Numbered from the stretch's first letter, positions 1-6,138 are shown. The stretch is DNA of 6,328 nt from an uncultured Verrucomicrobiota bacterium (GCA_903864375.1 CAIPFS010000307.1:1-6328), one strand, 5' to 3'. A program made the numbers and translations. Notes: a model not told the origin generated them from the letters alone.

Positions 1-1163
1 CCCAAGCGTTGGGCGACCAGTCCAAAGGAATAAATCCCCAGCGCCGCGCCCAGATTCTGCATGATCGAAGTGATTCCCACCCACTGCGTGACCGTGGGAG
101 CGATTTCCTTCGGGTCCATGCCCTCCGCCCGGAACTTGGCCTCGAGGACCGACCGCACCAGGTCGAAACTGAAGAAGCCGATTCCCCAGAGTCCGATGAC
201 ACCGCTCATGGCCAGGAGGACTCCGACCACGGCCCTTTGTCGATAGCGGGTATCTCCGCCGCCACCGTAGATTGTCACCACCCCGGCGGCCAACGCCGCC
301 AGGGCGAAGTAGGTGACAATACTTCGTTTGGGCCAGTCGCTGGGTCCGAGGAAACCAATGAGAATTCCCGTGACCAGGAGAACTCCGGCGATCGTCCCGG
401 AGGTTTTCCAACGTGGGTTTCCGAAGAGGGCTCCGTAGTCTCCCAGTTGTCCGGAGACCTTTGCCGTCCGGCGGGTGGCCAGCCAGCGTTCGGGTTCCTT
501 CAATCGTCGGCGAACGACGACCAGGAGCAGGGCGGGAAGGGCACCCAGGACGAACATCCAGCGCCAGGCGGACCAGCCGGCGGCTCCGCCGACAATACCG
601 GATCGCTCCAGTGATCCAAAACCCATGCTGATGAGAGCCGCGCCGATATTTCCGACGGTGGAAAGGGCTTGCAACAGGCTGAGCGCATAAGGGCGTGCGG
701 CGTCGGGCATCACTTCAGCCACCAGGGTGACGCCGACGGCAAACTCGCCGCCCACGCCCAATCCAGTCAGAAAACGATAGAGGGCAAAGTCCCAAAACTG
801 TGTGGAAAGCGCACTCAAGCCAGTGAACCCGGAATAAAGAAGGATGGTCAGCATCATGGTCCGCGCGCGTCCCCATCGGTCTCCCACCACTCCGAAGACC
901 AGTCCACCGGCGGCCCAGCCCAGAAGAAAAATGGAAGTGGTATAGGCGCCGAACTCGGAGACCTGTTCTCGAAGAGGCGGACCTCCACCCGGAGCATGGA
1001 GGAGCTCCTTCATGGCGGGCACCCGCGCCAGCAGGAACAATTGCTGGTCCAGGCAATCGAGCAGCCAGCCGAGGGCTGCAACCACGAGAACAAACCATTG
1101 GTACCGCGACAGGAGCCGCCACCATCCCCGACCCGGGTCCGGGGAGACGTTGGTTGGATTCAT
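1..1163 (-). CDS. MFS transporter, N-terminal part (cut by window edge)
   Basis: An inner-membrane secondary carrier of the major facilitator superfamily, sugar/organic-acid porter type; the substrate cannot be told. I translated it from the complement of 1161-1163 (ATG), which gives 387 codons with no stop before the window edge. Helix 1 is at about residues 22-46. Helix 2 leads into the MFS loop 2-3 signature GVVGDRWGRAR (about 91-101). Helix 4 carries RFLTGLGVGGEF (130-141) followed by E150, the conserved R...G.G.GGE pattern of sugar and metabolite:H+ symporters. After helix 6 comes LKEPERWL (221-228), the counterpart of the PESPRWL motif. The second helical bundle begins near 255 and is incomplete. 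A weak GGCAGGG lies 9 nt before the ATG, and no in-frame start lies in the 45 nt upstream. It diverges from the gene at 1244. The family is secure; the C-terminus is not visible. Confidence 0.9.
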   Translation of the reverse strand, partial: MNPTNVSPDPGRGWWRLLSRYQWFVLVVAALGWLLDCLDQQLFLLARVPAMKELLHAPGGGPPLREQVSEFGAYTTSIFLLGWAAGGLVFGVVGDRWGRARTMMLTILLYSGFTGLSALSTQFWDFALYRFLTGLGVGGEFAVGVTLVAEVMPDAARPYALSLLQALSTVGNIGAALISMGFGSLERSGIVGGAAGWSAWRWMFVLGALPALLLVVVRRRLKEPERWLATRRTAKVSGQLGDYGALFGNPRWKTSGTIAGVLLVTGILIGFLGPSDWPKRSIVTYFALAALAAGVVTIYGGGGDTRYRQRAVVGVLLAMSGVIGLWGIGFFSFDLVRSVLEAKFRAEGMDPKEIAPTVTQWVGITSIMQNLGAALGIYSFGLVAQRL

Positions 1164-1208
1164 GAGGGGAAACCCTGCCTGCGGGGCGCAGATGCGGCAA
1201 TGCGGGAT

Positions 1209-1237
1209 TTGGAATTGGGAGGGATACCGGCTATGAT
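1209..1237 (+). promoter_or_regulatory. Candidate sigma70-type promoter, possibly for a leaderless mRNA
   Basis: A -10-like hexamer TATGAT (1232-1237, 5 of 6 matches to TATAAT) is preceded at exactly 17 nt by TTGGAA (1209-1214, 4 of 6 matches to TTGACA). Transcription would start about 6-7 nt downstream, at or next to the GTG start at 1244. This would explain why there is no Shine-Dalgarno at a usable distance from that GTG: the only purine run, GGGAGGG at 1217-1223, ends 20 nt upstream. This is pattern matching only, and sigma70 hexamers are frequent by chance. Confidence 0.35.
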
Positions 1238-1243
1238 TTTTGG

Positions 1244-1855
1244 GTGTCAGAAACGAAGGAAGAGTCGCCACTGGATCGATTGTGGCGTGAATATGGTCGC
1301 CCGTTCCGCGCCTTTGACGATTTGAGCCTGGCCCGTTGGCTGGCCCAAACCCTCGGGCAACTGCACGGACAAGCCTGGCGGATGTCCCACCCGCTGGTCG
1401 GAGCCTACCGTCTGGGGGCTCAACTGGCACATGAACGTCAAATCTGGCTTCAGCGACTGGTCAACATGCCGGTGGGATACACCACCGCCTCCTGTTGTCG
1501 TGCGCCGCTCCTGCCCCTTTTTACCCGGGACATCACCGATAGCGGTTTGATTTGCCAGCATTGTGGCGAAACCTGCGGTCCATTTGCCGATCTTCCCGAA
1601 CCGTTGAGGAATCTGATTGCCCCGTGGGCGGCAGATTACCGGGCGGTGCATGCCGTGGCCCATTGGGATGAGCTCAAGCAAAGCCAGGTGGCTGACTATG
1701 AACAGGCGTTTGAGGAGTCCGCCCAGAGAGCCGAGCGCCTGCTCTCGGATATGGCCCATGAAATGATCCCGCACCTGCTGGAACTGTTTCCCGCCATTGT
1801 TTGGGAGGATCAGGACGAATGCCTGGAAGTGAGACCGGAGGATATCTCCCTGTGA
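1244..1855 (+). CDS. Conserved-type hypothetical protein with zinc-ribbon-like cysteines
   Basis: A soluble protein of 203 residues with no signal peptide or membrane helix. I do not recognise a named family. The N-terminal 75 residues look helical and rich in Trp, Arg and Leu. The middle holds a cysteine group: C84-C85, then C104-x2-C107 and C111 within SGLICQHCGETCG. Two cysteine pairs about 20 residues apart resemble a zinc ribbon. The C-terminal part (about 130-203) is predicted helical, with a charged stretch (WDELKQSQVADYEQAFEES, 141-159), and ends in acidic residues. The GTG at 1244 is the start I accept. The nearby ATG at 1233 is in another frame and no other start lies just upstream in frame. 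Its stop overlaps the GTG of the AsmA-like gene, so the two are probably co-transcribed and translationally coupled. Coding is well supported by frame length and the coupling; function is unknown. Confidence 0.75.
   Translation: MSETKEESPLDRLWREYGRPFRAFDDLSLARWLAQTLGQLHGQAWRMSHPLVGAYRLGAQLAHERQIWLQRLVNMPVGYTTASCCRAPLLPLFTRDITDSGLICQHCGETCGPFADLPEPLRNLIAPWAADYRAVHAVAHWDELKQSQVADYEQAFEESAQRAERLLSDMAHEMIPHLLELFPAIVWEDQDECLEVRPEDISL
1837..1841 (+). promoter_or_regulatory. Ribosome binding site that fixes the GTG start at 1852
   Basis: GGAGG lies 10 nt before a GTG that overlaps the preceding stop codon (GTGA, 1852-1855). This selects 1852 as the start over the in-frame TTG at 1801, which would add 17 residues that overlap the upstream gene and do not resemble a protein N-terminus. 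Confidence 0.75.
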
Positions 1856-2547
1856 AACCGTGGCTCCGACGTCTGATCGTCATCGGCGCCGCCGGGATCG
1901 CCCTTTTGTTGATCATGGTTGTCGTGGCAATCTGGAAGTTCGACGTTTTGGTTGGGCGATTGCTGGTGGTGACTCTCGAGCAGGAAATCGGCGCGCCCGT
2001 GGAGCTGGGGGCCTTCCACCTTCGCCTGAGCGAAAATGCAATCGAGATTCGCGATCTGAAGTTGTATGATCCTCCCGGGTTTCGCGACCAGCCCTGGCTG
2101 CATATTCCGGAACTCTACGTGGCTGCCTCACCTGGCCCATCGGAGACCAACGGAAGCATTCACTGGCGTGAAGTCCGTTTGAACCTTTCTGAGCTGGCAG
2201 TGGTCGTCAACCCGAAGGGCCAGACCAACGTGATGGCTTTAGGGAAGCGCACCGCGGATCCCTCCCTGGACCCGGCGTCCATGACCAATTGGGCGTCCCG
2301 TCTCAAGTTTGGAGGGCTGGATCGGTTGGTCTTGAGCGTGGGCAAGCTGGAATACATTGATCTGCGGAATCCAGCCGCGTCTCAGGAAGTTCTCTTTGGG
2401 CTCACCAACCGCGTTTACACGAATCTGAATACCGTGGCCGATTTTCAACCGGTGGGAGTCGAGTTGATGGTGCGCGGTGTTGCCGGGCTCCTGGCGCGAC
2501 CCTCCGAGGGAGGAATTTCCCAGCTCATCCGGCAGTTGACCCGCTAG
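1852..2547 (+). CDS. Short AsmA-like membrane-anchored protein
   Basis: A protein of 231 residues: a basic N-terminus (KPWLRR), one membrane helix (about 9-28), then a periplasmic domain. The segment after the helix follows the AsmA/DUF748-type N-terminal pattern: a 'membrane entry' stretch, EIGAPVELGAFHLRLSENAI (45-64), then IRDLKLYDPPGF (66-77, like the family's 'l.gl.i.NP.GF'), LHIPELYV (83-90), and a second repeat REVRLNLSELAVVVNPKGQTNV (106-127, 'v.l..p.v.ve.n..G..N'). AsmA/YhdP/TamB proteins are bridge-like lipid transporters or envelope biogenesis factors. Most are several hundred residues or more, so this one has only the anchor and first strands. The TTG at 1801 was rejected as start; see the ribosome binding site. 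It overlaps the upstream gene by 4 nt and is followed at once by a stem-loop. The fold assignment is from motif resemblance; its specific role is unknown. Confidence 0.7.
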   Translation: MKPWLRRLIVIGAAGIALLLIMVVVAIWKFDVLVGRLLVVTLEQEIGAPVELGAFHLRLSENAIEIRDLKLYDPPGFRDQPWLHIPELYVAASPGPSETNGSIHWREVRLNLSELAVVVNPKGQTNVMALGKRTADPSLDPASMTNWASRLKFGGLDRLVLSVGKLEYIDLRNPAASQEVLFGLTNRVYTNLNTVADFQPVGVELMVRGVAGLLARPSEGGISQLIRQLTR

Positions 2548-2571
2548 GAAAAGCTGGAACTTGAGCTTTTC
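2548..2571 (+). terminator. Stem-loop directly after the AsmA-like gene, likely terminator
   Basis: A perfect 8-bp inverted repeat, GAAAAGCT (2548-2555) and AGCTTTTC (2564-2571), encloses an 8-nt loop. It begins on the base after the TAG stop. The 3' arm contains TTTT, but no further U-run follows, so termination strength is uncertain. Its place at the end of the two-gene unit, 45 nt before the next start, fits a terminator. Confidence 0.5.
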
Positions 2572-2615
2572 AACCGGACTCCGAATCGCCAACGTTCCGG
2601 AAAACCGACTGAGCC

Positions 2616-3746
2616 ATGCCTCTCTCCTCCCGTCCTTTCCAACCTGCCGCCTGGGTTCTTGCCGTCAGCCTGGCACTGCCCACACTTGCCCATGAAACCG
2701 GAGCTCCACACGACGATCTGACGTCATCGACGCCGCTGCCGTTTGCCTTGGAAACACATGGTCCCGTGCATGCGCCGGCACCGGTCCGTCTCAGTCCCGG
2801 TGTCAAGACCAGCGGCCACGGTTTCTGGACCTTTGTTGCCGCCCCCGAATTGACCCCGGTGCCATCCGCAGCCCTGCCCAAGCTGAAAGGGGCTCACGGA
2901 ACCATCATCGTCGATAAGGAACGTGAGCTGGCTTACTGGGGCCTCGAAAATGTCGGCTGGATCGGTTTCAGCAATCATTTGAGCCAGTCCTGGATCATTC
3001 AGGGTGACCCTGCCTTATCGAAGGGGAATCTCCATGGGGCCGATATCTATCCCCGTCCTGGCCAGCTTCCGCTGGTGGTTGCCGCCGACAACGTCGAGGG
3101 CGAGGTCTATCTGACGGATACCAGCTTTCAGCATGTGGAAACGCTTCGACTTCCGCCGCTTCCCCCATACGCCGACAAGCAGGGATATGCACCCACCGAT
3201 GCGGCCTTTGCGGGTCTGGACGAAATCTGGGTCACGGACGGTTATGGCAAGGCGTTTTTCTTTTCGGCCACCCGGAGTCCCTTCCAATTCACCGGAAAAT
3301 ACTACGGGGGAAAATCGCTCTCGGGCACGCCGCACGGTATCACCTTCGACTCCCGGACCCGGAACCTGCTCATCTCCGCCCGGCCGGAAGGCCTCATCAA
3401 GAGCTGGGACCGCTCATCGACCCACGTCATTGATGTCCGCGGACTGCCTGCCGGCAGCACCATTTGTGACACGGATGTGTGGGGAGATTACGCGCTCGCT
3501 CCCTGCCTGGACGGTTCCGATGGCAAGCCGGGGCCCATCTACATCGTCAATCTGAAGAAGCAGCAGATCGTCAGCACCATCAACCCCAAGACCGACCTCG
3601 GTTACGGCGAGGCCCAGCACATTCATGATGCGGCCTGGTACGTGACCGGCAAGGGTTCGAAGCAGGAAGTTTACATCCTGTTCACCAACTGGAATCCGGG
3701 TGGAGTGGGAGCATTGAAATTGGTTCAAGTGGCCAAAGCGGAGTAG
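2616..3746 (+). CDS. Exported NHL-type beta-propeller, PAL-like (peptidylamidoglycolate lyase fold)
   Basis: A protein of 376 residues. Residues 1-25 form a signal peptide ending TLA-HE, which supports the ATG at 2616 although its Shine-Dalgarno is poor. About residues 92-372 are propeller blades with recurring 'HG..-D-..-L...' strands. PTDAAFAGLDEIWVTDGY (193-210), then TPHGITFD (238-245), then ARPEGLIK (255-262), resemble the PAL stretch PTDVAVE...VSDGY, PHSLAL, ADRENGRI as I remember it. Mapped to rat PAL numbering (from memory): H140 to zinc ligand H585, Y210 to Y654, H240 to H690, R256 to R706, H337-D338 to H786-D787. Spacings agree: 70 versus 69, 30 versus 36, 16 versus 16, 97 versus 96. 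I cannot place a counterpart of R533, and M784 would be H335. PAL splits alpha-hydroxyglycine ends into amide plus glyoxylate using zinc. It converges with the copper monooxygenase gene at 4125-5924. Alternative: a generic NHL/lactonase-like propeller with a different substrate. Confidence 0.75.
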   Translation: MPLSSRPFQPAAWVLAVSLALPTLAHETGAPHDDLTSSTPLPFALETHGPVHAPAPVRLSPGVKTSGHGFWTFVAAPELTPVPSAALPKLKGAHGTIIVDKERELAYWGLENVGWIGFSNHLSQSWIIQGDPALSKGNLHGADIYPRPGQLPLVVAADNVEGEVYLTDTSFQHVETLRLPPLPPYADKQGYAPTDAAFAGLDEIWVTDGYGKAFFFSATRSPFQFTGKYYGGKSLSGTPHGITFDSRTRNLLISARPEGLIKSWDRSSTHVIDVRGLPAGSTICDTDVWGDYALAPCLDGSDGKPGPIYIVNLKKQQIVSTINPKTDLGYGEAQHIHDAAWYVTGKGSKQEVYILFTNWNPGGVGALKLVQVAKAE

Positions 3747-3773
3747 CGGGCTTGCCGTCTCTTCAGAAAGTCC

Positions 3774-3789
3774 ACCGTTAACAAACGGT
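3774..3789 (+). terminator. Short hairpin downstream of the PAL-like gene, candidate terminator
   Basis: ACCGTT (3774-3779) and AACGGT (3784-3789) are perfect complements around an AACA loop, 28 nt after the stop codon. The following bases are only moderately T-rich (CATTCCTTGGTATTTCT). A 6-bp stem with a weak U-tract makes a poor to moderate intrinsic terminator; position is the main support. Confidence 0.35.
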
Positions 3790-3809
3790 CATTCCTTGGT
3801 ATTTCTAAT

Positions 3810-3826
3810 ATCCACTGGAGGTGGAT
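3810..3826. repeat. Inverted repeat with 6-bp arms
   Basis: ATCCAC (3810-3815) and GTGGAT (3821-3826) flank TGGAG. It stands in a locally AT-rich stretch just left of the large palindromic repeat. It could be part of a termination zone or chance; there is no T-run on either side. Confidence 0.3.
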
Positions 3827-3841
3827 CAAATCGATATGGGC

Positions 3842-3919
3842 ACTTGCAGGGGCGCGTCCCTCCGGACGCAAGTCCCTCCGAAGGAAGGACATCCAACGGA
3901 GGGAAGCGCTCCTGCAAGT
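3842..3919. repeat. Palindromic intergenic repeat element (REP/MITE-like), about 78 bp
   Basis: Two 23-base arms (3842-3864 and 3897-3919) are inverted copies with 21 of 23 matches; one of the two differences is G:U compatible in RNA. They begin and end with ACTTGCAGG/CCTGCAAGT and close with TCCCTCCG/CGGAGGGA. The 32-nt interior holds a further hairpin, GTCCCTCC (3872-3879) with GGAAGGAC (3883-3890), one mismatch, GAA loop. A competing perfect hairpin, GCGTCC-CTCC-GGACGC (3854-3869), lies inside the left arm. TCCCTCCG thus appears twice forward (3857, 3873) and once inverted (3897). The whole could fold as one long branched hairpin on either strand and so act as a bidirectional terminator between the convergent genes. 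Its complexity suggests a dispersed repeat family rather than a simple terminator, but only one copy is in this window. No target-site duplication or transposase was seen. Confidence 0.65.
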
Positions 3920-4052
3920 TCTAAATTATTGCGGGGACCATTGCCTCTCCCGTAATAAAGGCACGTCGGGAGCAGGGCTCATTACAGCCGGGGCGGTCCA
4001 AAACACGTTCGCCACGCAATTCAGCTGCAGCCATATTCGGCCCGAACCCGGG

Positions 4053-4070
4053 GCACCACGGGTGTGGTGC
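4053..4070 (-). terminator. 7-bp perfect hairpin downstream of the copper monooxygenase gene
   Basis: GCACCAC (4053-4059) and GTGGTGC (4064-4070) pair perfectly around GGGT. It lies 54 nt beyond the stop of the minus-strand gene. There is no U-tract on the minus strand after it (the next bases are CCCGGGTTCGGG), so it is at best a non-canonical terminator or an mRNA 3'-end stabiliser. Confidence 0.35.
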
Positions 4071-4124
4071 GCGTCCGAAGTAGAAGCGGTATCCTGCCAC
4101 TTCCCCTTGGGCTTCAGTCGTCCC

Positions 4125-5924
4125 TCAAGGCGTCCCACCAATCACTTGTCCCCCAGGACCGGTCACGGATGCCTGGGTGGTCGGTTCATCGGCGGCATCA
4201 AAGAATCCGATGAACATTTCATCCCACGACTGCGGACCAAAGGTCACACTCTTTTTGGCATCGGGGTTGTACGGATTGCCCTCCGAGTTATCAAATGCCC
4301 CGGTGACCATCAACCACGATCCCGCCGGGACCTTGATGGGCTCCTTGAGTCGATAGGACAGCTGCCAGTTGAAGTCGTATCGGGGCACATCCAACAGCGC
4401 CTGCCGTTTTCCGTCGGGAAGCAATAGCTCGTACTTCATCCATTTTCCCCTGAAATGCATGTGGGGTGACAGACCATAGAGCGTGGCTGGATTCTTGAAG
4501 GCATAGGTGGCGACATGCCGCGCCTCGGCGCTCCCGGGAGGAATCAGCAGCGAATATTCGATGGCCTCCCGGGTTTCGGCATTGCGGGCTTGGGGACCCG
4601 AATGCAGGTAGAGGGCAATCTCCGTGTCGTCGGTTTGGGCGGAACCCACCGTGGTGTAATGCAATTCCAGATTGAATTTCGCACCCGCAGCGATCCGCTT
4701 ACCGACACCCGTCGGATACTTGGAAGGATTCGATCCGGGTGCCCAGCCATAAACAAAGACGCCATTTCCCGATCCGCTGTCCGGACATCCCGGCCAGGTG
4801 GCATACAGAATCGCGTGGTGCAAGACCCGGCGATTGCCGGGATGGATATCCGCTCCGGAAATCCAAAACTCGTTGGTGGTCGGAGTCGGGACGGGGATGT
4901 GAAGGTAATCCAGAACCCCGGTCGCGGGAATCTTCTGGGGCTCCGGCAGACGGATGACCACGTCCGGCTTGCCCATCGGCCAATCCGGCAATGCCGGGAG
5001 AGGCTCAATCAACGGGTCCGGTCCATCTCCACGGGGTGAGCCGGCGGCAATCCATCGGAGAATCGTCTGGGATTGCTCGCGGCTGAGGCGATGGAAATCT
5101 TCAAAGTGTCCCACCTCTGGATTGGGATCAAACGGAGGCATGCGGCGGGTCAGCAGGACTTCCTCCACCATCCGGGAATAATTTTCGACCCGGGCATGAC
5201 CATCCATTGCCCATGGGCCAATGGCTCCCGCCCGATGACATTCCACGCAATTCTCCCTCAGGATGGGAGCGACATCCCTGGCATAGCTGGGAACCGCGGC
5301 GGCTTCAGCCACTGCACTGAGGGTGATTCGGCAGCCCCGCGCTTCGGTCTTGGCCAGTCGGATGGGGCGATTTGCGAGGAAATCGTCCAACGCATCGTTC
5401 AGGTAACGGGCGGTGGGTTCTGGACGTTCCGCCCCGGCGCTGAACTGGTCGTCAATGGCCCCTTGATAGAGCAACTGGTGATCCTTGAGTCCAATCAGCA
5501 CGACTTCAGCGGTCCGCTCCACGTGCAGGGCCATCGCCACCAACTGGTGGGTGTCGCGCAGGTAGGGAAACCCAAAGAGTCCCAATTCCCTCGCTTCATC
5601 GAATTCCGCCTTGATGGAATCATTCGCAAAGGAATTGATGGTCCAGACGACAACCCCCTGCGAACCGTACTTTTCAGCGATAGCGTGAAGTTTTTCGGCG
5701 CTCTTTCGCGCGATGGGGCAACCGACTCCGGTGAAGAAAAGGACCACCGCTTTTCCCTCCGCACGATGCAGTTCATGATTCCGACCCTGGAGATCGAGCA
5801 GAGCGAAGTCCGGGGCGGTATTTGATTTTGCCCAGGCCTGTGTCGTTCCCAACAGGAAAAGGCCAAAGGCGAACCGCAGGGTACGGATCGATGTTTGTGA
5901 ACAGCTTGAGAAGAATCGGTTCAT
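4125..5924 (-). CDS. Exported redoxin-cytochrome c-copper monooxygenase (PHM-like) fusion protein
   Basis: A protein of 599 residues from the ATG at 5922-5924 (complement); an in-frame start at 6050 is rejected because the signal peptide (1-32, ending TQAWA) begins here. Domain 1 (about 35-185) is a thioredoxin-fold redoxin (APDFALLDLQG, 37-47; VVLFFTGVGCP, 60-70) with one peroxidatic-type cysteine C69 and no CxxC. Domain 2 (about 212-296) is cytochrome c: C226-V-E-C229-H230 binds heme, M262 in RRMPPFDP is the likely axial ligand. Domain 3 (about 312-599) is a copper type II, ascorbate-dependent monooxygenase module: H369-H370 and H422 for one copper, H488-x-H490 and M570 (WDEMFIGFF) for the other, the full PHM/DBM ligand set in order. 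PHM's substrate residues R240, N316 and Y318 (from memory) appear as S486, I572 and F574, and PHM's disulfide cysteines are mostly absent. Known role of the fold: O2-dependent hydroxylation of an unactivated C-H. The cytochrome may feed electrons to copper. It converges with the PAL-like gene. Architecture is secure; substrate unknown. Confidence 0.88.
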   Translation of the reverse strand: MNRFFSSCSQTSIRTLRFAFGLFLLGTTQAWAKSNTAPDFALLDLQGRNHELHRAEGKAVVLFFTGVGCPIARKSAEKLHAIAEKYGSQGVVVWTINSFANDSIKAEFDEARELGLFGFPYLRDTHQLVAMALHVERTAEVVLIGLKDHQLLYQGAIDDQFSAGAERPEPTARYLNDALDDFLANRPIRLAKTEARGCRITLSAVAEAAAVPSYARDVAPILRENCVECHRAGAIGPWAMDGHARVENYSRMVEEVLLTRRMPPFDPNPEVGHFEDFHRLSREQSQTILRWIAAGSPRGDGPDPLIEPLPALPDWPMGKPDVVIRLPEPQKIPATGVLDYLHIPVPTPTTNEFWISGADIHPGNRRVLHHAILYATWPGCPDSGSGNGVFVYGWAPGSNPSKYPTGVGKRIAAGAKFNLELHYTTVGSAQTDDTEIALYLHSGPQARNAETREAIEYSLLIPPGSAEARHVATYAFKNPATLYGLSPHMHFRGKWMKYELLLPDGKRQALLDVPRYDFNWQLSYRLKEPIKVPAGSWLMVTGAFDNSEGNPYNPDAKKSVTFGPQSWDEMFIGFFDAADEPTTQASVTGPGGQVIGGTP

Positions 5925-5953
5925 CGCGTGGTCGAACTGGACTCCATTTGGAT

Positions 5954-5965
5954 TTGAACGTTCAA
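5954..5965. promoter_or_regulatory. Perfect 12-bp palindrome, candidate operator
   Basis: TTGAACGTTCAA is self-complementary over 12 bases and lies 30 nt upstream of the copper monooxygenase start, in the divergent gap to the pseudouridine synthase. A smaller inverted repeat follows directly (CTCAA 5967-5971, TTGAG 5979-5983). A dimeric repressor or activator site is plausible. The half-sites GAAC/GTTC lack the 4-nt spacer of Gram-positive LexA boxes, so I do not name a regulator. Confidence 0.35.
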
Positions 5966-6093
5966 GCTCAAGAGAGAGTTGAGGGCACGTCTCCCATCGA
6001 CCTTCTCCTGGACTTCCACCCGGTCCACTTCGTGTGCAAGAATGCCACAAGTGCAGGGTTGGTCAACGTCAGAACCGTCCTTAAAGGTGGTCA

Positions 6094-6109
6094 GGGGCAT
6101 AAAAGCCCC
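6094..6109. repeat. Small hairpin GGGGC-ATAAAA-GCCCC upstream of the pseudouridine synthase gene
   Basis: Five perfect G:C pairs enclose an A-rich 6-nt loop, ending 29 nt before the ATG at 6139. It may be a leader hairpin or contain a weak -10 (CATAAA, 6098-6103) with no good -35 partner. No Shine-Dalgarno is visible between it and the ATG. Confidence 0.3.
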
Positions 6110-6138
6110 GCCTGGTCTCCGCCGACCGATGAATTCAC

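Larger units (their letters stand above)
3747..4124. other. Convergent intergenic region (378 nt) without a gene
   Basis: The region between two convergent stops contains no credible reading frame. It holds four separate structured elements, listed individually: two short perfect hairpins near the plus-strand gene, a long palindromic repeat in the centre, and a 7-bp hairpin near the minus-strand gene. A further weak 6-bp inverted repeat (CTCCCG 3947-3952 with CGGGAG 3967-3972) is probably chance. No tRNA-like or other RNA-gene pattern was seen. Confidence 0.7.

Noticed and set aside
9..614. Plus-strand reading frame of 201 codons
   Set aside because: Antisense shadow of the MFS gene in GC-rich DNA; the translation is charged and patternless.
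669..1325. Plus-strand reading frame of 218 codons
   Set aside because: It lies mostly antisense to the MFS gene, has low-complexity Gly/Gln/Pro-rich translation with no recognisable motif, while the opposite strand shows clear MFS signatures.
3414..3728. Minus-strand reading frame of 104 codons
   Set aside because: Antisense to the C-terminal blades of the PAL-like propeller; no recognisable features.
4715..4745. GGATTCGATCC-like stretch resembling a tRNA T-arm
   Set aside because: It is inside the copper monooxygenase coding sequence and no acceptor or anticodon arm can be paired around it.
5073..5825. Plus-strand reading frame of 250 codons
   Set aside because: It is antisense to the redoxin and cytochrome c domains, whose motifs (GCP, CVECH) are unmistakable on the minus strand.
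5925..6050. In-frame N-terminal extension of the copper monooxygenase fusion from an ATG at 6050
   Set aside because: The extra 42 residues would place the signal peptide internally; the ATG at 5924 begins a normal signal peptide.
6040..6066. Minus-strand TTGACC as a -35 for the copper monooxygenase gene
   Set aside because: The hexamer is a 5 of 6 match, but no -10 better than 3 of 6 (CATTCT at 16 nt) follows, so I do not call a promoter.
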